A DNA stretch of 64,000 bases from Maribacter sp044594925. Its GTDB lineage: Bacteria > Bacteroidota > Bacteroidia > Flavobacteriales > Flavobacteriaceae. The notes beneath the pieces were generated by a model that did not search any database, was not told the origin of the DNA, and saw only the letters and a list, made by a program, of their open reading frames with translations. The DNA lies in the NCBI RefSeq assembly GCF_044594925.1, contig NZ_CP138991.1, positions 1,488,001-1,552,000 of the forward strand, read 5' to 3'. A program made the translations under genes and the position numbers. Numbering within the stretch: the first letter of the stretch is position 1; each line of letters begins with the position of its first letter. Below, piece by piece: positions 1 to 8,091 of this stretch.

Positions 1-485
1 ATTCCCTGTCCGGGCGCAGTTTGACCTGCAATCGTCAAATCGCCATTCCTAATATTAAGTGGTGCTTGCAGTTTAATCGTACCACAAACTTTAAATATTA
101 TCGTCCTTGTACCTGTTCCTTCAATACCAAACCTTAAAGAACCTATTCCCGAATCATTTAAATTTGTCACCTCATATACATATCCCCCTCTACCTCCAGT
201 AGTATTCCTACCAAAACCCTCCGCAGTTGGGAAAGCCTTTAATTCCATAGCAAAATCATCGGTTGGGTCATCCTCCGGAATTGGCTCTTCCTCAACAGGT
301 GTTTCCTCTTCAGCAGATTCTTCTTCAGCAGCTTCTTGTTCTTCTAATAAAAGCTCAGCTTCGTTTTGAGCTATCATTTCTGCAAATAAATCGGAATCCT
401 TTGCACAAGAACTAGAAAGTAATAACACAGTTACGGTGAGAAAAAGAAGTGTAGGCTTCTTTAGTAGGTTTTTAAATAAATTCAT
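1..485 (-). CDS. Beta-helix (pectate-lyase-like) surface lipoprotein, N-terminal part only
   Basis: The reading frame starts at an ATG at 485 and stays open to the left window edge, giving 161 codons; the rest lies outside. Residues 1-27 form a lipoprotein signal peptide (basic n-region, hydrophobic core, SSSC lipobox, Cys27). The next residues, KDSDLFAE, are acidic and resemble the lipoprotein export signal of surface-exposed Bacteroidota lipoproteins. An extremely acidic Glu-rich linker (about residues 35-78) follows. The mature domain begins with an AFPxAEGFGRNTTGGRGG-like motif and a VTNLNDSGxGSLR motif, which in my knowledge mark the first coils of polysaccharide-lyase-family-1-like right-handed beta-helix proteins. 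The catalytic region is outside the window, so lyase activity is an inference. It probably acts on polysaccharide at the cell surface. The second beta-helix lipoprotein at 24426-26009 has the same N-terminal layout. Confidence 0.85.
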   Translation of the reverse strand, partial: MNLFKNLLKKPTLLFLTVTVLLLSSSCAKDSDLFAEMIAQNEAELLLEEQEAAEEESAEEETPVEEEPIPEDDPTDDFAMELKAFPTAEGFGRNTTGGRGGYVYEVTNLNDSGIGSLRFGIEGTGTRTIIFKVCGTIKLQAPLNIRNGDLTIAGQTAPGQG

Positions 486-506
486 AAGACACTAAGATTT
501 GGTTTA

Positions 507-514
507 TAAAAGTA
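507..514 (-). promoter_or_regulatory. Possible -7 box for the beta-helix lipoprotein gene
   Basis: The minus strand reads TACTTTTA, seven of eight positions of the Bacteroidota -7 consensus TAnnTTTG, about 21 bases before the ATG at 485. No TTTG is seen at the expected -33 distance, so this is weak. Confidence 0.25.
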
Positions 515-831
515 GGAGTTAATTGCATTTAATAGTCGAAATGACCTTTTTTTTCGATGAAATACCATTTTTTCTAAAACAACCTGCTTTTTATCGGATA
601 AAATCAAACTAATTGTAGTCTAAATTTGACAACAAGGGTGTTACGGAGTAAAATGAAGTATGGATTTTAATTTCTTTTTTTTTAACAATTTTTCACACTT
701 TATTCGATAAACGGTTATTTTTATTAACATATCAAAGAAGCTCATTATCATTAAGTTAGTGAAAAAGAGTGCTTTTTTAACATCCACCCCAGAACACTAT
801 CGAGTAACCTTTACAAGATGAAATCTTCTCC

Positions 832-845
832 CCCGAAGCTTCGGG
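832..845. repeat. Perfect 14-bp palindrome
   Basis: CCCGAAGCTTCGGG reads identically on both strands. It lies in the gap between divergent genes, at the left end of the REP-like cluster. Confidence 0.8.
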
Positions 846-913
846 ACTAATTTTGTTCGTCCCTCACAAAATTCACTAGAAGTGACATTGAATGCTGTAG
901 CGTATTATAGCTA

Positions 914-1220
914 CCCTATCGAGCGGAGTCGAGATAAAAGACCCAAATAGCATACACGTAGAACTTGTTGTCTTCACCTATCCAGATGTATTGACTTCGA
1001 CTCCACTCGGTCAACAATAAAATTTAGTTTCATCAAGGAAATGAGGGAAGCTAAAAATCTATGCTATACCCTTATAACAGACTTCTACTCCGCTCAATCT
1101 CCAAATTGACAGTACTAGAAAAAAGTTGATGAACCATAAATGAACTTCGGCGCTACTACGTCAAAGCTTTGACCACACCCTTTGCGACCAAAAACGCTCG
1201 CCCTGAGCATAGTCGAAGGG
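914..1220. repeat. Cluster of four REP-like elements
   Basis: Four degenerate copies share a core close to YTCGACTCCGCTC. Copies at 995-1010 and 1082-1100 read on the plus strand; copies at 914-934 and 1201-1220 read on the minus strand. The copy at 1201-1220 is bounded by CCCT and AGGG arms, so it can fold. Mixed orientation and short palindromic arms are what REP/BIME-type intergenic repeats look like. I recall similar sequences between genes in marine flavobacteria, but could not search for copies elsewhere. Confidence 0.55.
1160..1173. repeat. Perfect 14-bp palindrome
   Basis: GTCAAAGCTTTGAC is its own reverse complement. Like the palindrome at 832-845 it is centred on AAGCTT, and it sits inside the REP-like cluster. 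Confidence 0.75.
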
Positions 1221-1361
1221 AACAACCAAAAACCATAAACCAGAAAACAGAAAACAGAAACCAACAACTAGTCATTACTTCCTCCTTACATACTAAAGAA
1301 CCCTTTTATCTGTTATATTAAAAGTTCATCTAATTCCTTACGCTAATTAGTGGCATTTAAC

Positions 1362-1369
1362 GATCTTTG
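1362..1369 (+). promoter_or_regulatory. Candidate -7 box before the polysaccharide operon
   Basis: GATCTTTG differs from TAnnTTTG at one position and is followed by C, as is common in flavobacterial promoters. The first ATG is 20 bases downstream. No good -33 TTTG is seen. Confidence 0.3.
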
Positions 1370-1389
1370 CAGAAAATTTTACACCAACC

Positions 1390-2388
1390 ATGAATATCAA
1401 AAACTTAGAATTACATCCTGATTATCATATACTTGTCACCGGTGGAGCCGGTTTTATAGGCTCCAATTTATGTGAAGCACTATTGAACAACGGGAACAGG
1501 GTAACTTGCTTTGATAATTTTGCGACAGGACATCAAAAGAATATCGCGCATTTAAGGGCTAATCCTAATTTTAATCTTATTGAAGGCGATATCCGAAATC
1601 TAGCCGATTGCCACAAGGCATGCCATGAAGTAGATTATGTTTTGCATCAAGCAGCCCTAGGATCCGTTCCCAGATCAATTAATGACCCCATCACGAGCAA
1701 TGCGGTAAATGTTTCTGGGTTTTTAAATATGTTAGTAGCGGCAAGGGATGCCAAAATAAAACGTTTTGTCTATGCAGCGAGCTCTTCTACCTATGGCGAT
1801 TCCGAAAGCCTGCCAAAAGTGGAGGATGTTATTGGAAAACCGCTTTCCCCCTACGCCATCACCAAGTATGTAAATGAATTGTATGCTGAAATTTTCAGCA
1901 ATACCTATGGTCTGGAAACCATTGGTCTACGTTATTTTAATGTATTTGGACGCAAGCAAGACCCCAATGGAGCCTACGCCGCCGTAATTCCTAAATTCGT
2001 TATGAAATTAATGGCGCATGAATCTCCTGTTATTAACGGGGATGGTTCCTATTCTAGGGATTTCACCTATATCGATAATGTAATTGAAATGAACGTACGA
2101 GCCCTTTTGGGAACTACACCAGAAGCGATCAATACCGTTTATAATGTGGCCTTTGGCGAACGGACCGATTTAAATGAATTAGTGGCACTCTTAAAAGAAT
2201 ATTTAGGCGCATTTGACCCTAAAATTAAAACGATTGAAACGAGCTATGGTCCAAATAGACAGGGAGATGTCCCGCATTCCTTAGCGGCCATAACTAAAGG
2301 AAAATCTTTATTAGGGTACGACCCTCAATTTGATATCAAAAAAGGTCTGAAGGAAGCTGTTAACTGGTATTGGAAAAATTTGAAGTAA
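1390..2388 (+). CDS. wbpP: UDP-N-acetylglucosamine 4-epimerase, WbpP/TviC type
   Basis: This is an extended short-chain dehydrogenase of 332 residues that should interconvert UDP-GlcNAc and UDP-GalNAc, or the matching uronic acids, in the cytoplasm. The NAD-binding TGGAGFIGSN motif is near residue 17. The catalytic Ser-Tyr-Lys set is visible as SSSTYG followed by YAITKYVNE. The spacing and the long N-terminal leader before the Rossmann fold fit the WbpP/TviC/Gne group better than GalE. The gene opens the long operon; its TAA overlaps the next ATG by one base (TAATG), which suggests translational coupling. A WbpO-type dehydrogenase two genes on supports a UDP-GalNAcA pathway. Substrate choice cannot be read from the sequence alone, and a UDP-glucuronate 4-epimerase remains possible. 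Confidence 0.85.
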   Translation: MNIKNLELHPDYHILVTGGAGFIGSNLCEALLNNGNRVTCFDNFATGHQKNIAHLRANPNFNLIEGDIRNLADCHKACHEVDYVLHQAALGSVPRSINDPITSNAVNVSGFLNMLVAARDAKIKRFVYAASSSTYGDSESLPKVEDVIGKPLSPYAITKYVNELYAEIFSNTYGLETIGLRYFNVFGRKQDPNGAYAAVIPKFVMKLMAHESPVINGDGSYSRDFTYIDNVIEMNVRALLGTTPEAINTVYNVAFGERTDLNELVALLKEYLGAFDPKIKTIETSYGPNRQGDVPHSLAAITKGKSLLGYDPQFDIKKGLKEAVNWYWKNLK

Positions 2389-2945
2389 TGCTTTCTATTG
2401 TAAAAGAAGACCTTTATAGATACACAGGAGAAATTAGTTATAAAGCGTTTAAGCAGGCGTTGAAAATACCTGGTTTTAAATTTACATTTGCTTTAAGAAA
2501 AATCCAGCACTCCAAAAAGTTAAGCTTTTCTGGTATTTACTACAGATTATTGTTTCAAAGGTATATGTATAGATATGGTTTTCAAATGCCAAATTTTACG
2601 AAAATTGGAAAAGGCTTTTATATAGGTCATTTTGGTAATATAGTAATTAATGGTAAAGCGGTTATTGGCAATTGGTGTAATATTTCTCAAGGAGTGACTA
2701 TAGGTGAAACTTTTAGAGGCCCAAAAAAAGGTACTCCAAGGATAGGGAATGAAGTTTGGATAGGTACTAATAGCGTAATTGTAGGGAATATCAAAATCGG
2801 GAGTAACGTAATGATTGCTCCATTGACCTTTGTCAACATAGATATCCCAGATAATTCTTTAGTAATTGGAAACCCCTGTCAAATAATACCTAAAAGTAAT
2901 GCTACCGAAGGATATATTAACAACATCTATAATAAAAAGGTATGA
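2388..2945 (+). CDS. Left-handed beta-helix O-acetyltransferase (serine acetyltransferase-like)
   Basis: The product has 185 residues. Residues 80-170 show hexapeptide repeats of the left-handed beta-helix (IGNWCNISQGVTIG, IGNEVWIGTNSVIVGNIKIG, IGNP) like those of serine acetyltransferase, with an N-terminal helical part too short for a true CysE. In polysaccharide loci such proteins usually O-acetylate a sugar using acetyl-CoA. I chose the ATG at 2388 because it overlaps the stop of the epimerase gene as TAATG; the frame also extends to a TTG at 2370, which is less likely. The end overlaps ugd by ATGA. The gene is visibly more AT-rich than the dehydrogenase genes around it (27% GC by hand count at 2521-2580, 47% at 3721-3780), so it may be a later insertion. 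The acceptor sugar is unknown. Confidence 0.75.
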   Translation: MLSIVKEDLYRYTGEISYKAFKQALKIPGFKFTFALRKIQHSKKLSFSGIYYRLLFQRYMYRYGFQMPNFTKIGKGFYIGHFGNIVINGKAVIGNWCNISQGVTIGETFRGPKKGTPRIGNEVWIGTNSVIVGNIKIGSNVMIAPLTFVNIDIPDNSLVIGNPCQIIPKSNATEGYINNIYNKKV

Positions 2946-4270
2946 AAATAACAGTAATTGGCACCGGATATGTTGGCTTAGTTACGGGTACTTGTTTTGC
3001 CGAAATGGGCAATAAAATAACCTGTGTAGACATTGATAAAACCAAAATAGCGAACCTTACCAAAGGTATCATTCCTATCTATGAACCGGGATTGGAGGCT
3101 ATGGTAAAACGTAATGTCGCCAACGGCACCCTTACTTTTGATACGGTATTATCCAATAGTATCGGAGATTGTGATATGGCATTTATAGCTGTTGGAACAC
3201 CCATGGGCGAAGATGGTTCCGCAGATTTGCAATACGTATTACAAGTTGCCAAATCTATTGGAGAACATATGCAGAATCCGCTCATTGTTGTGGATAAATC
3301 TACCGTTCCTGTAGGAACGGCGGATAAGGTAAAGACTGTGATTGCAGAAGAATTGAAGAAAAGAAAAAAGGATATTCCTTTTCATGTCGTGTCCAATCCT
3401 GAATTTCTCAAAGAGGGAGATGCCATTAGTGATTTTATGAAACCGGACCGTGTGGTGGTAGGTACGGATGACAAGGATACCGCTGAAAAAATGCGACAGT
3501 TATATGCACCTTTCTTTAGGAGTAGTATGGACCGATTAATTACTATGGACGTACGCTCGGCAGAAATGACCAAATACGTAGCCAACGCCATGTTGGCTAC
3601 AAAAATTTCCTTTATGAACGAAATCGCCAATATCTGTGAGTTGGTCGGTGCAGACGTGAACAAAGTACGGATCGGTATTGGTTCGGACAGCAGAATAGGC
3701 TACAGCTTTATTTATCCAGGCAGTGGTTACGGAGGATCCTGTTTTCCGAAAGACGTTAAAGCATTGAAGAAAGCAGCGGAACAAAATGGCTACGAGGCTA
3801 GATTAATTACCGCTGTAGAAGAAGTAAACGACAATCAAAAATTTGTCATCGCCAATAAGATCATTGCGCAGTACGGTACGGATTTAAAAGGTAAAACCTT
3901 TGCAGTTTGGGGTCTGGCCTTTAAACCGGGAACAGATGACATGCGAGAAGCACCGGCTATCTATATTATAAAAAAATTAGTTGCCTTAGGAGCTCAGGTA
4001 AAAGCATACGATCCCAAAGCCATACCCGAAGCACAGCATTTTTATTTAAAAGATACCCCTAATGTACACTTTACGGATACGAAGTATGATGCTCTGACCG
4101 ATGCGGATGCCATGCTCTTGTTAACGGAATGGAAGGAATTTCGTTCGCCCGATTTTATGGAAATTAAAGATCGCCTTAAAAATCCAGTAATATTCGACGG
4201 AAGAAACCAATACAATGATGAACGAATGTCCGAATTGGGTTTTGAATACCATCAAATTGGTAAAAAATAA
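2942..4270 (+). CDS. ugd: UDP-glucose 6-dehydrogenase
   Basis: The enzyme oxidises UDP-glucose to UDP-glucuronate with two NAD+, supplying uronic acid for the polymer. The 442-residue protein has the full family layout: N-terminal Rossmann motif GTGYVGLVTG, the central dimerisation helix region (around TKYVANAMLATKISFMNE), the catalytic cysteine in SGYGGSCFPKD (Cys267), and a C-terminal UDP-binding domain beginning at KTFAVWGLAFKPGTDDMREAP. The length is typical. It overlaps the upstream acetyltransferase gene by four bases and is followed 29 bases later by a second nucleotide-sugar dehydrogenase of a different subfamily. The two together can provide two different uronic acids. Confidence 0.93.
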   Translation: MKITVIGTGYVGLVTGTCFAEMGNKITCVDIDKTKIANLTKGIIPIYEPGLEAMVKRNVANGTLTFDTVLSNSIGDCDMAFIAVGTPMGEDGSADLQYVLQVAKSIGEHMQNPLIVVDKSTVPVGTADKVKTVIAEELKKRKKDIPFHVVSNPEFLKEGDAISDFMKPDRVVVGTDDKDTAEKMRQLYAPFFRSSMDRLITMDVRSAEMTKYVANAMLATKISFMNEIANICELVGADVNKVRIGIGSDSRIGYSFIYPGSGYGGSCFPKDVKALKKAAEQNGYEARLITAVEEVNDNQKFVIANKIIAQYGTDLKGKTFAVWGLAFKPGTDDMREAPAIYIIKKLVALGAQVKAYDPKAIPEAQHFYLKDTPNVHFTDTKYDALTDADAMLLLTEWKEFRSPDFMEIKDRLKNPVIFDGRNQYNDERMSELGFEYHQIGKK

Positions 4271-4299
4271 ATAAAGTAAAACACTAACAATCTAATAAA

Positions 4300-5580
4300 A
4301 TGAGTACTATTAAAATTGCCGTAATCGGTTTGGGTTATGTAGGCCTGCCCCTGGCCCGTTTATTTGCCACCAAATACAACGTCGTAGGTTTTGACATCAA
4401 TCAGGAGCGTGTTTCGGGCTTACAAGCCGGAAGTGATAGCACCCTTGAGGTAGATGATGCCACCTTGCAGGCCGTTTTAAAGTCTAAAGATACGGATGGT
4501 AATGGTCTTTTATGCTCTAGTAATAGTGCCGATATTGCGGATTGCAATTACTATATTGTGACCGTCCCTACGCCAGTGGACAGTACCAACCGCCCTATTC
4601 TGACCCCTTTGTACAAATCGAGTGAGACCGTAGGAAAAGTGTTAAAAAAGGGAGATATTGTCGTATACGAATCTACAGTATATCCCGGGGTTACGGAGGA
4701 GGAATGTGTACCTGTACTAGAGCGTATCAGTGGTCTAAAATTTAACGAAGATTTTTTTGTAGGCTATTCTCCGGAGCGTATAAACCCGGGAGACAAGGAG
4801 CATACGGTTGAAAAGATACTGAAAGTCACTTCCGGTTCTACCCCGGAGATCGGTAAAAAAGTAGATGCCCTTTATGCTTCGGTCATTACGGCAGGCACCC
4901 ATTTGGCACCGACCATAAAAGTTGCAGAGGCTGCAAAAGTGATCGAAAATTCGCAGCGCGATATCAATATTGCCTTTGTAAACGAGTTGGCAAAGATCTT
5001 TAATCTCATGGATATAGATACGCATAGCGTTCTGGAGGCTGCTGGTACCAAATGGAACTTCCTTCCCTTTAAACCAGGCTTGGTCGGTGGGCATTGTATT
5101 GGGGTAGACCCTTATTATTTGGCACAACGCGCACAGGAATTTGGCTACCATCCGGAAATTATTTTAGCAGGAAGGCGCTTAAACGATGGTATGGGCAAGT
5201 ATGTGGCCAGTGAGGTCATTAAACTCATGGTACAAAAAGATGTAAAAATCAAAGGTGCGAAAATATTGGTACTAGGAATCACGTTTAAGGAAAACTGTCC
5301 CGATGTACGCAATACCAAAGCGGTTGACGTGATCTACAGTCTTAAAGAATACAGTACAGAGGTAACCATTTACGATCCCTGGGCATCCAGTACAGAAGTA
5401 GTAGAGGAATACAAGTTAAGTACAACACAGGAACTGCCTAAGGACACCTATGATGCCATTGTGCTCACGGTAGCCCATAAAGAGTTTCTTGGTTTAAATC
5501 TAAGAAGTATGCTAAAATCAAACGGAGTACTTTATGATGTAAAAGGTATTTTAACCGAGGACATAGAAGGGCGCCTTTAG
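4300..5580 (+). CDS. wbpO: UDP-N-acetylhexosamine 6-dehydrogenase, WbpO/TviB type
   Basis: This 426-residue nucleotide-sugar dehydrogenase belongs to the group that oxidises UDP-GlcNAc or UDP-GalNAc to the 2-acetamido uronic acid. Visible are the Rossmann motif GLGYVGLPLA, the catalytic cysteine in LVGGHCIGVDPYYLA (Cys266; GGHCIGVDPYY is the WbpO/TviB/WecC signature rather than the GGSCFPKD of Ugd), and the C-terminal motif GITFKENCPDVRNTK. The first gene of the operon (WbpP type) would complete UDP-GalNAcA formation. The coding region is GC-richer than the following membrane genes, and a 59-base spacer separates it from them. WbpO and WecC-type enzymes are hard to tell apart by eye; the epimerase partner favours WbpO/TviB. 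Confidence 0.87.
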   Translation: MSTIKIAVIGLGYVGLPLARLFATKYNVVGFDINQERVSGLQAGSDSTLEVDDATLQAVLKSKDTDGNGLLCSSNSADIADCNYYIVTVPTPVDSTNRPILTPLYKSSETVGKVLKKGDIVVYESTVYPGVTEEECVPVLERISGLKFNEDFFVGYSPERINPGDKEHTVEKILKVTSGSTPEIGKKVDALYASVITAGTHLAPTIKVAEAAKVIENSQRDINIAFVNELAKIFNLMDIDTHSVLEAAGTKWNFLPFKPGLVGGHCIGVDPYYLAQRAQEFGYHPEIILAGRRLNDGMGKYVASEVIKLMVQKDVKIKGAKILVLGITFKENCPDVRNTKAVDVIYSLKEYSTEVTIYDPWASSTEVVEEYKLSTTQELPKDTYDAIVLTVAHKEFLGLNLRSMLKSNGVLYDVKGILTEDIEGRL

Positions 5581-5639
5581 TGAAAATTCATATTTGAAGA
5601 TTCTACTCTTTTAAAATAAACTGAACTAATCATCTCTAC

Positions 5640-6968
5640 ATGTTCTATAAACTCGTTTCAAGCATAAAGCAAAAGCTTTCAAATTCAGTTTTACAGAACA
5701 TTCTACTAGTAGGAGGTATTACGCTTATAGTTAAATTAATTTCATTTTATAAGGAAACCTTAATAGCCTCTTATTTTGGGTTATCAGAATTATTGGACAC
5801 TTATTATATTGCAATATTAATACCTTCTTTTATTCAAAATGTTTTTGTTGGTTCGCTCAAAAATTTATTCATACCAAATTATATAATTGAAACTAAAACT
5901 ACCAACAACAGAAAAGCTTTTCAGACTCTTACTATATTGGCGATACTAATCTTAACAATTATTTTAGTGCTGTTTGCGTTAGTGTTTTCTGAGTTTTTTT
6001 TGGAAAGTGTTTTTCCAGAGCATTCTCCTCAATATTATGGTTTAATAAGAAAACAACTTTATATAGCCCTACCTTGTCTTTTCTTTTGGGGGCTTTCTAG
6101 TTTGTTGAGCGGGCTACTAGAAATTGAAGGTTATTTCTTAATCTCTAATCTATCTCAATTATTTACCCCTTTAACAATCATTGTTTGTTTATTTTTTTTC
6201 GCATCGACCTTTGGTGATTATACACTTGTAGTTGGATTACTTTTAGGAAGTATTTTCAATTTTTTTTATTTACTTCTTTTTACAATAAATAAAAAATCAC
6301 TCTATTTAGGTGAAATTTCAATCAATACTAATATGCAAATGATGATGCGACAATATTCTCCTAAAGTTATTTCCGGTTTACTTACGGGAATCAACCCATT
6401 TGTAGATCAATTCTTTGCCGCGCAATTGGTGATTGGTTCCATTGCGGCGATTAACTATGGAATCAAAATACCCACATTCATTGTTGGCATTGCATTAGTA
6501 GCTTTTGGAAACGTTTTACTACCCCATTTTTCTAAATTAATTACTGAAGATATCCAAAAAGCCTTTATTCAACTAAAGAAAATTCTAATTATTTTATTTT
6601 TGATATCGTCGTTGTTTGCAATAGTTGCAATATTTTTTTCATCAGATATTGTTCGAATTTTATTTGAAAGAAATCAGTTTAATTCAGGAAATACATTTGT
6701 TGTATCTAACCTGCAAAAAATATCTTTAGCTAACGTTCCATTTTATCTATGCACATTGATCTCTGTTTATTTTTTAACAGCCTTGAACAAAAATAGATTT
6801 ATGGCTTGGATTTCCTTATTTAACTTAGTTCTAAACTTATTCTTAAACTTTTTTTTAGTTAAAAAACTAGGAGTATACGGTCTTGCATGGAGTACCACTA
6901 TAGTATATTTCATATCTAATGCATTTTTTATGATTTTTATTTACAAACAATTTAAAAGAGCCATATAA
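5640..6968 (+). CDS. MurJ-like lipid-linked oligosaccharide flippase
   Basis: This is an integral membrane protein of 442 residues with roughly 12-14 hydrophobic segments. The N-terminus (an ETLIASYFGLSELLDTYYIA stretch near residue 40) and the motif INPFVDQFFAA match the MviN/MurJ branch of the MOP flippase superfamily. It is shorter than the housekeeping MurJ (about 500-520 residues) and lies inside a sugar-polymer operon. I therefore infer that it flips an undecaprenyl-diphosphate-linked repeat unit rather than lipid II. The DNA is very AT-rich (28% GC in 5941-6000), unlike the dehydrogenase genes before it. A second flippase of a different family is encoded at 20359-21879. Confidence 0.8.
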   Translation: MFYKLVSSIKQKLSNSVLQNILLVGGITLIVKLISFYKETLIASYFGLSELLDTYYIAILIPSFIQNVFVGSLKNLFIPNYIIETKTTNNRKAFQTLTILAILILTIILVLFALVFSEFFLESVFPEHSPQYYGLIRKQLYIALPCLFFWGLSSLLSGLLEIEGYFLISNLSQLFTPLTIIVCLFFFASTFGDYTLVVGLLLGSIFNFFYLLLFTINKKSLYLGEISINTNMQMMMRQYSPKVISGLLTGINPFVDQFFAAQLVIGSIAAINYGIKIPTFIVGIALVAFGNVLLPHFSKLITEDIQKAFIQLKKILIILFLISSLFAIVAIFFSSDIVRILFERNQFNSGNTFVVSNLQKISLANVPFYLCTLISVYFLTALNKNRFMAWISLFNLVLNLFLNFFLVKKLGVYGLAWSTTIVYFISNAFFMIFIYKQFKRAI

Positions 6969-6969
6969 A

Positions 6970-8091
6970 TTGAATAGTTCCAAAAAGAATATTGCATTTT
7001 ACATACATGATTTAGGTGCTGGTGGTGCCGAAAGGGTAGTCGTCAACCTATGTAATTCCTTAAAAGAGAATTATAACGTTTATATTATTACCAACTACAA
7101 CCAATTTAATTATTATAAAATTGAAACCGATGTTGTCAGATTAGTTCTAAGTAATACCTCTAACAAAAGTAAAGGTAAATTATCCTCAATTTTAGAAAAT
7201 TTCAAAAGAGTAAAATCCATATCCAAATTTGTAAAAAAATATAATATTAACCTACTAATTGGCTTTACTACCCACTGCTCTGTTTTGGCAATATTAGCCG
7301 CAAGAAGATGTCAAATTCCAGTAATTGTAAGTGAAAGAAGTAATCCAAATTATGATACTCAAAACATCTTTTGGTCAACCTTGAGAAAATTCTCTTATCC
7401 TTTGGCCAATAAATTAATTGTTCAAAATAAAGGAAACGTAGAGTATTTTAAAAATTTAGTTGATTCAAGAAAAATTAAAATAATATTAAATCCAATTTCA
7501 GAAGAGTTAAGGAAAAAACTAAAAGATAATTCTAGAAATTATGGGCATAAAAACATTTTAAATGTCGGGCGTCTAGATAATAATAAAGCTCAAGATTTAT
7601 TAATCAGGGTATTTGCGAATCTTAATCTTGAAGGGTGGACATTGACCCTCGTAGGAGATGGCAACAAAAAAGAAGAATATCAAAACCTAGTAAAACAACT
7701 TAATGTTACGGATAAAGTTAAATTTATAGGTAGAGTTAAAAATGTGTCTAAGTACTATTTTGAATCAGATATTTTTGCTTTTACTTCTAAATCAGAAGGA
7801 TTGCCAAATGCCCTAATGGAAGCTTTATATTATGGTTTAGCCTGTATTTCCACAAACTGCCCTTTTGGACCTGAAGAACTAATAACCCATGGTGAGAACG
7901 GCTTTCTAATCCCTGTTGAAAATCAAAATCAACTGGAAGTGTACATCATGGAATTAGTTAATAAACCAGATTTAATAGAAAAAATGGGAAAAGAAGCCTC
8001 AATTAGAGCTAAGAAATTTGAAATTGAAAATATTGTTCTAGAATGGGTTAATGAAATAGAATCTTTAGTTCAAATAAATGGAATGGGATGA
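6970..8091 (+). CDS. Glycosyltransferase family 4
   Basis: The product (373 residues) is a GT-B fold glycosyltransferase. The donor-side N-terminal loop is LGAGGAERVVVNL, and the C-terminal nucleotide-sugar site shows SEGLPNALMEAL (the E-x7-E motif) followed by GPEELITHGENGFLIP. It should add one sugar to the lipid-linked repeat at the inner membrane. The only usable start in frame after the previous stop is a TTG at 6970, two bases downstream of the flippase TAA; no ATG or GTG fits because the first beta strand begins at residue 7. It overlaps the next gene by ATGA. Donor and linkage cannot be inferred. Two further genes (11079 and 12151) share the GGAERVV loop and may be paralogues. Confidence 0.85.
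   Translation: MNSSKKNIAFYIHDLGAGGAERVVVNLCNSLKENYNVYIITNYNQFNYYKIETDVVRLVLSNTSNKSKGKLSSILENFKRVKSISKFVKKYNINLLIGFTTHCSVLAILAARRCQIPVIVSERSNPNYDTQNIFWSTLRKFSYPLANKLIVQNKGNVEYFKNLVDSRKIKIILNPISEELRKKLKDNSRNYGHKNILNVGRLDNNKAQDLLIRVFANLNLEGWTLTLVGDGNKKEEYQNLVKQLNVTDKVKFIGRVKNVSKYYFESDIFAFTSKSEGLPNALMEALYYGLACISTNCPFGPEELITHGENGFLIPVENQNQLEVYIMELVNKPDLIEKMGKEASIRAKKFEIENIVLEWVNEIESLVQINGMG

Larger units (their letters stand above)
486..1389. other. Non-coding gap with REP-like repeats
   Basis: No convincing reading frame is present in these 0.9 kb. The first 300 bases are very AT-rich with T runs. The stretch 780-1260 is different: it holds two perfect 14-bp palindromes and four degenerate copies of a short element in mixed orientation (listed separately). 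It ends in low-complexity A/C-rich sequence around 1221-1270. The gap separates the divergent beta-helix lipoprotein gene from the first gene of the polysaccharide operon, so promoters for both should lie here. Confidence 0.7.

Noticed and set aside
621..628. Exact TAAATTTG on the plus strand
   Set aside because: No gene follows within 700 bases and no -33 element is present; expected by chance in such AT-rich DNA.
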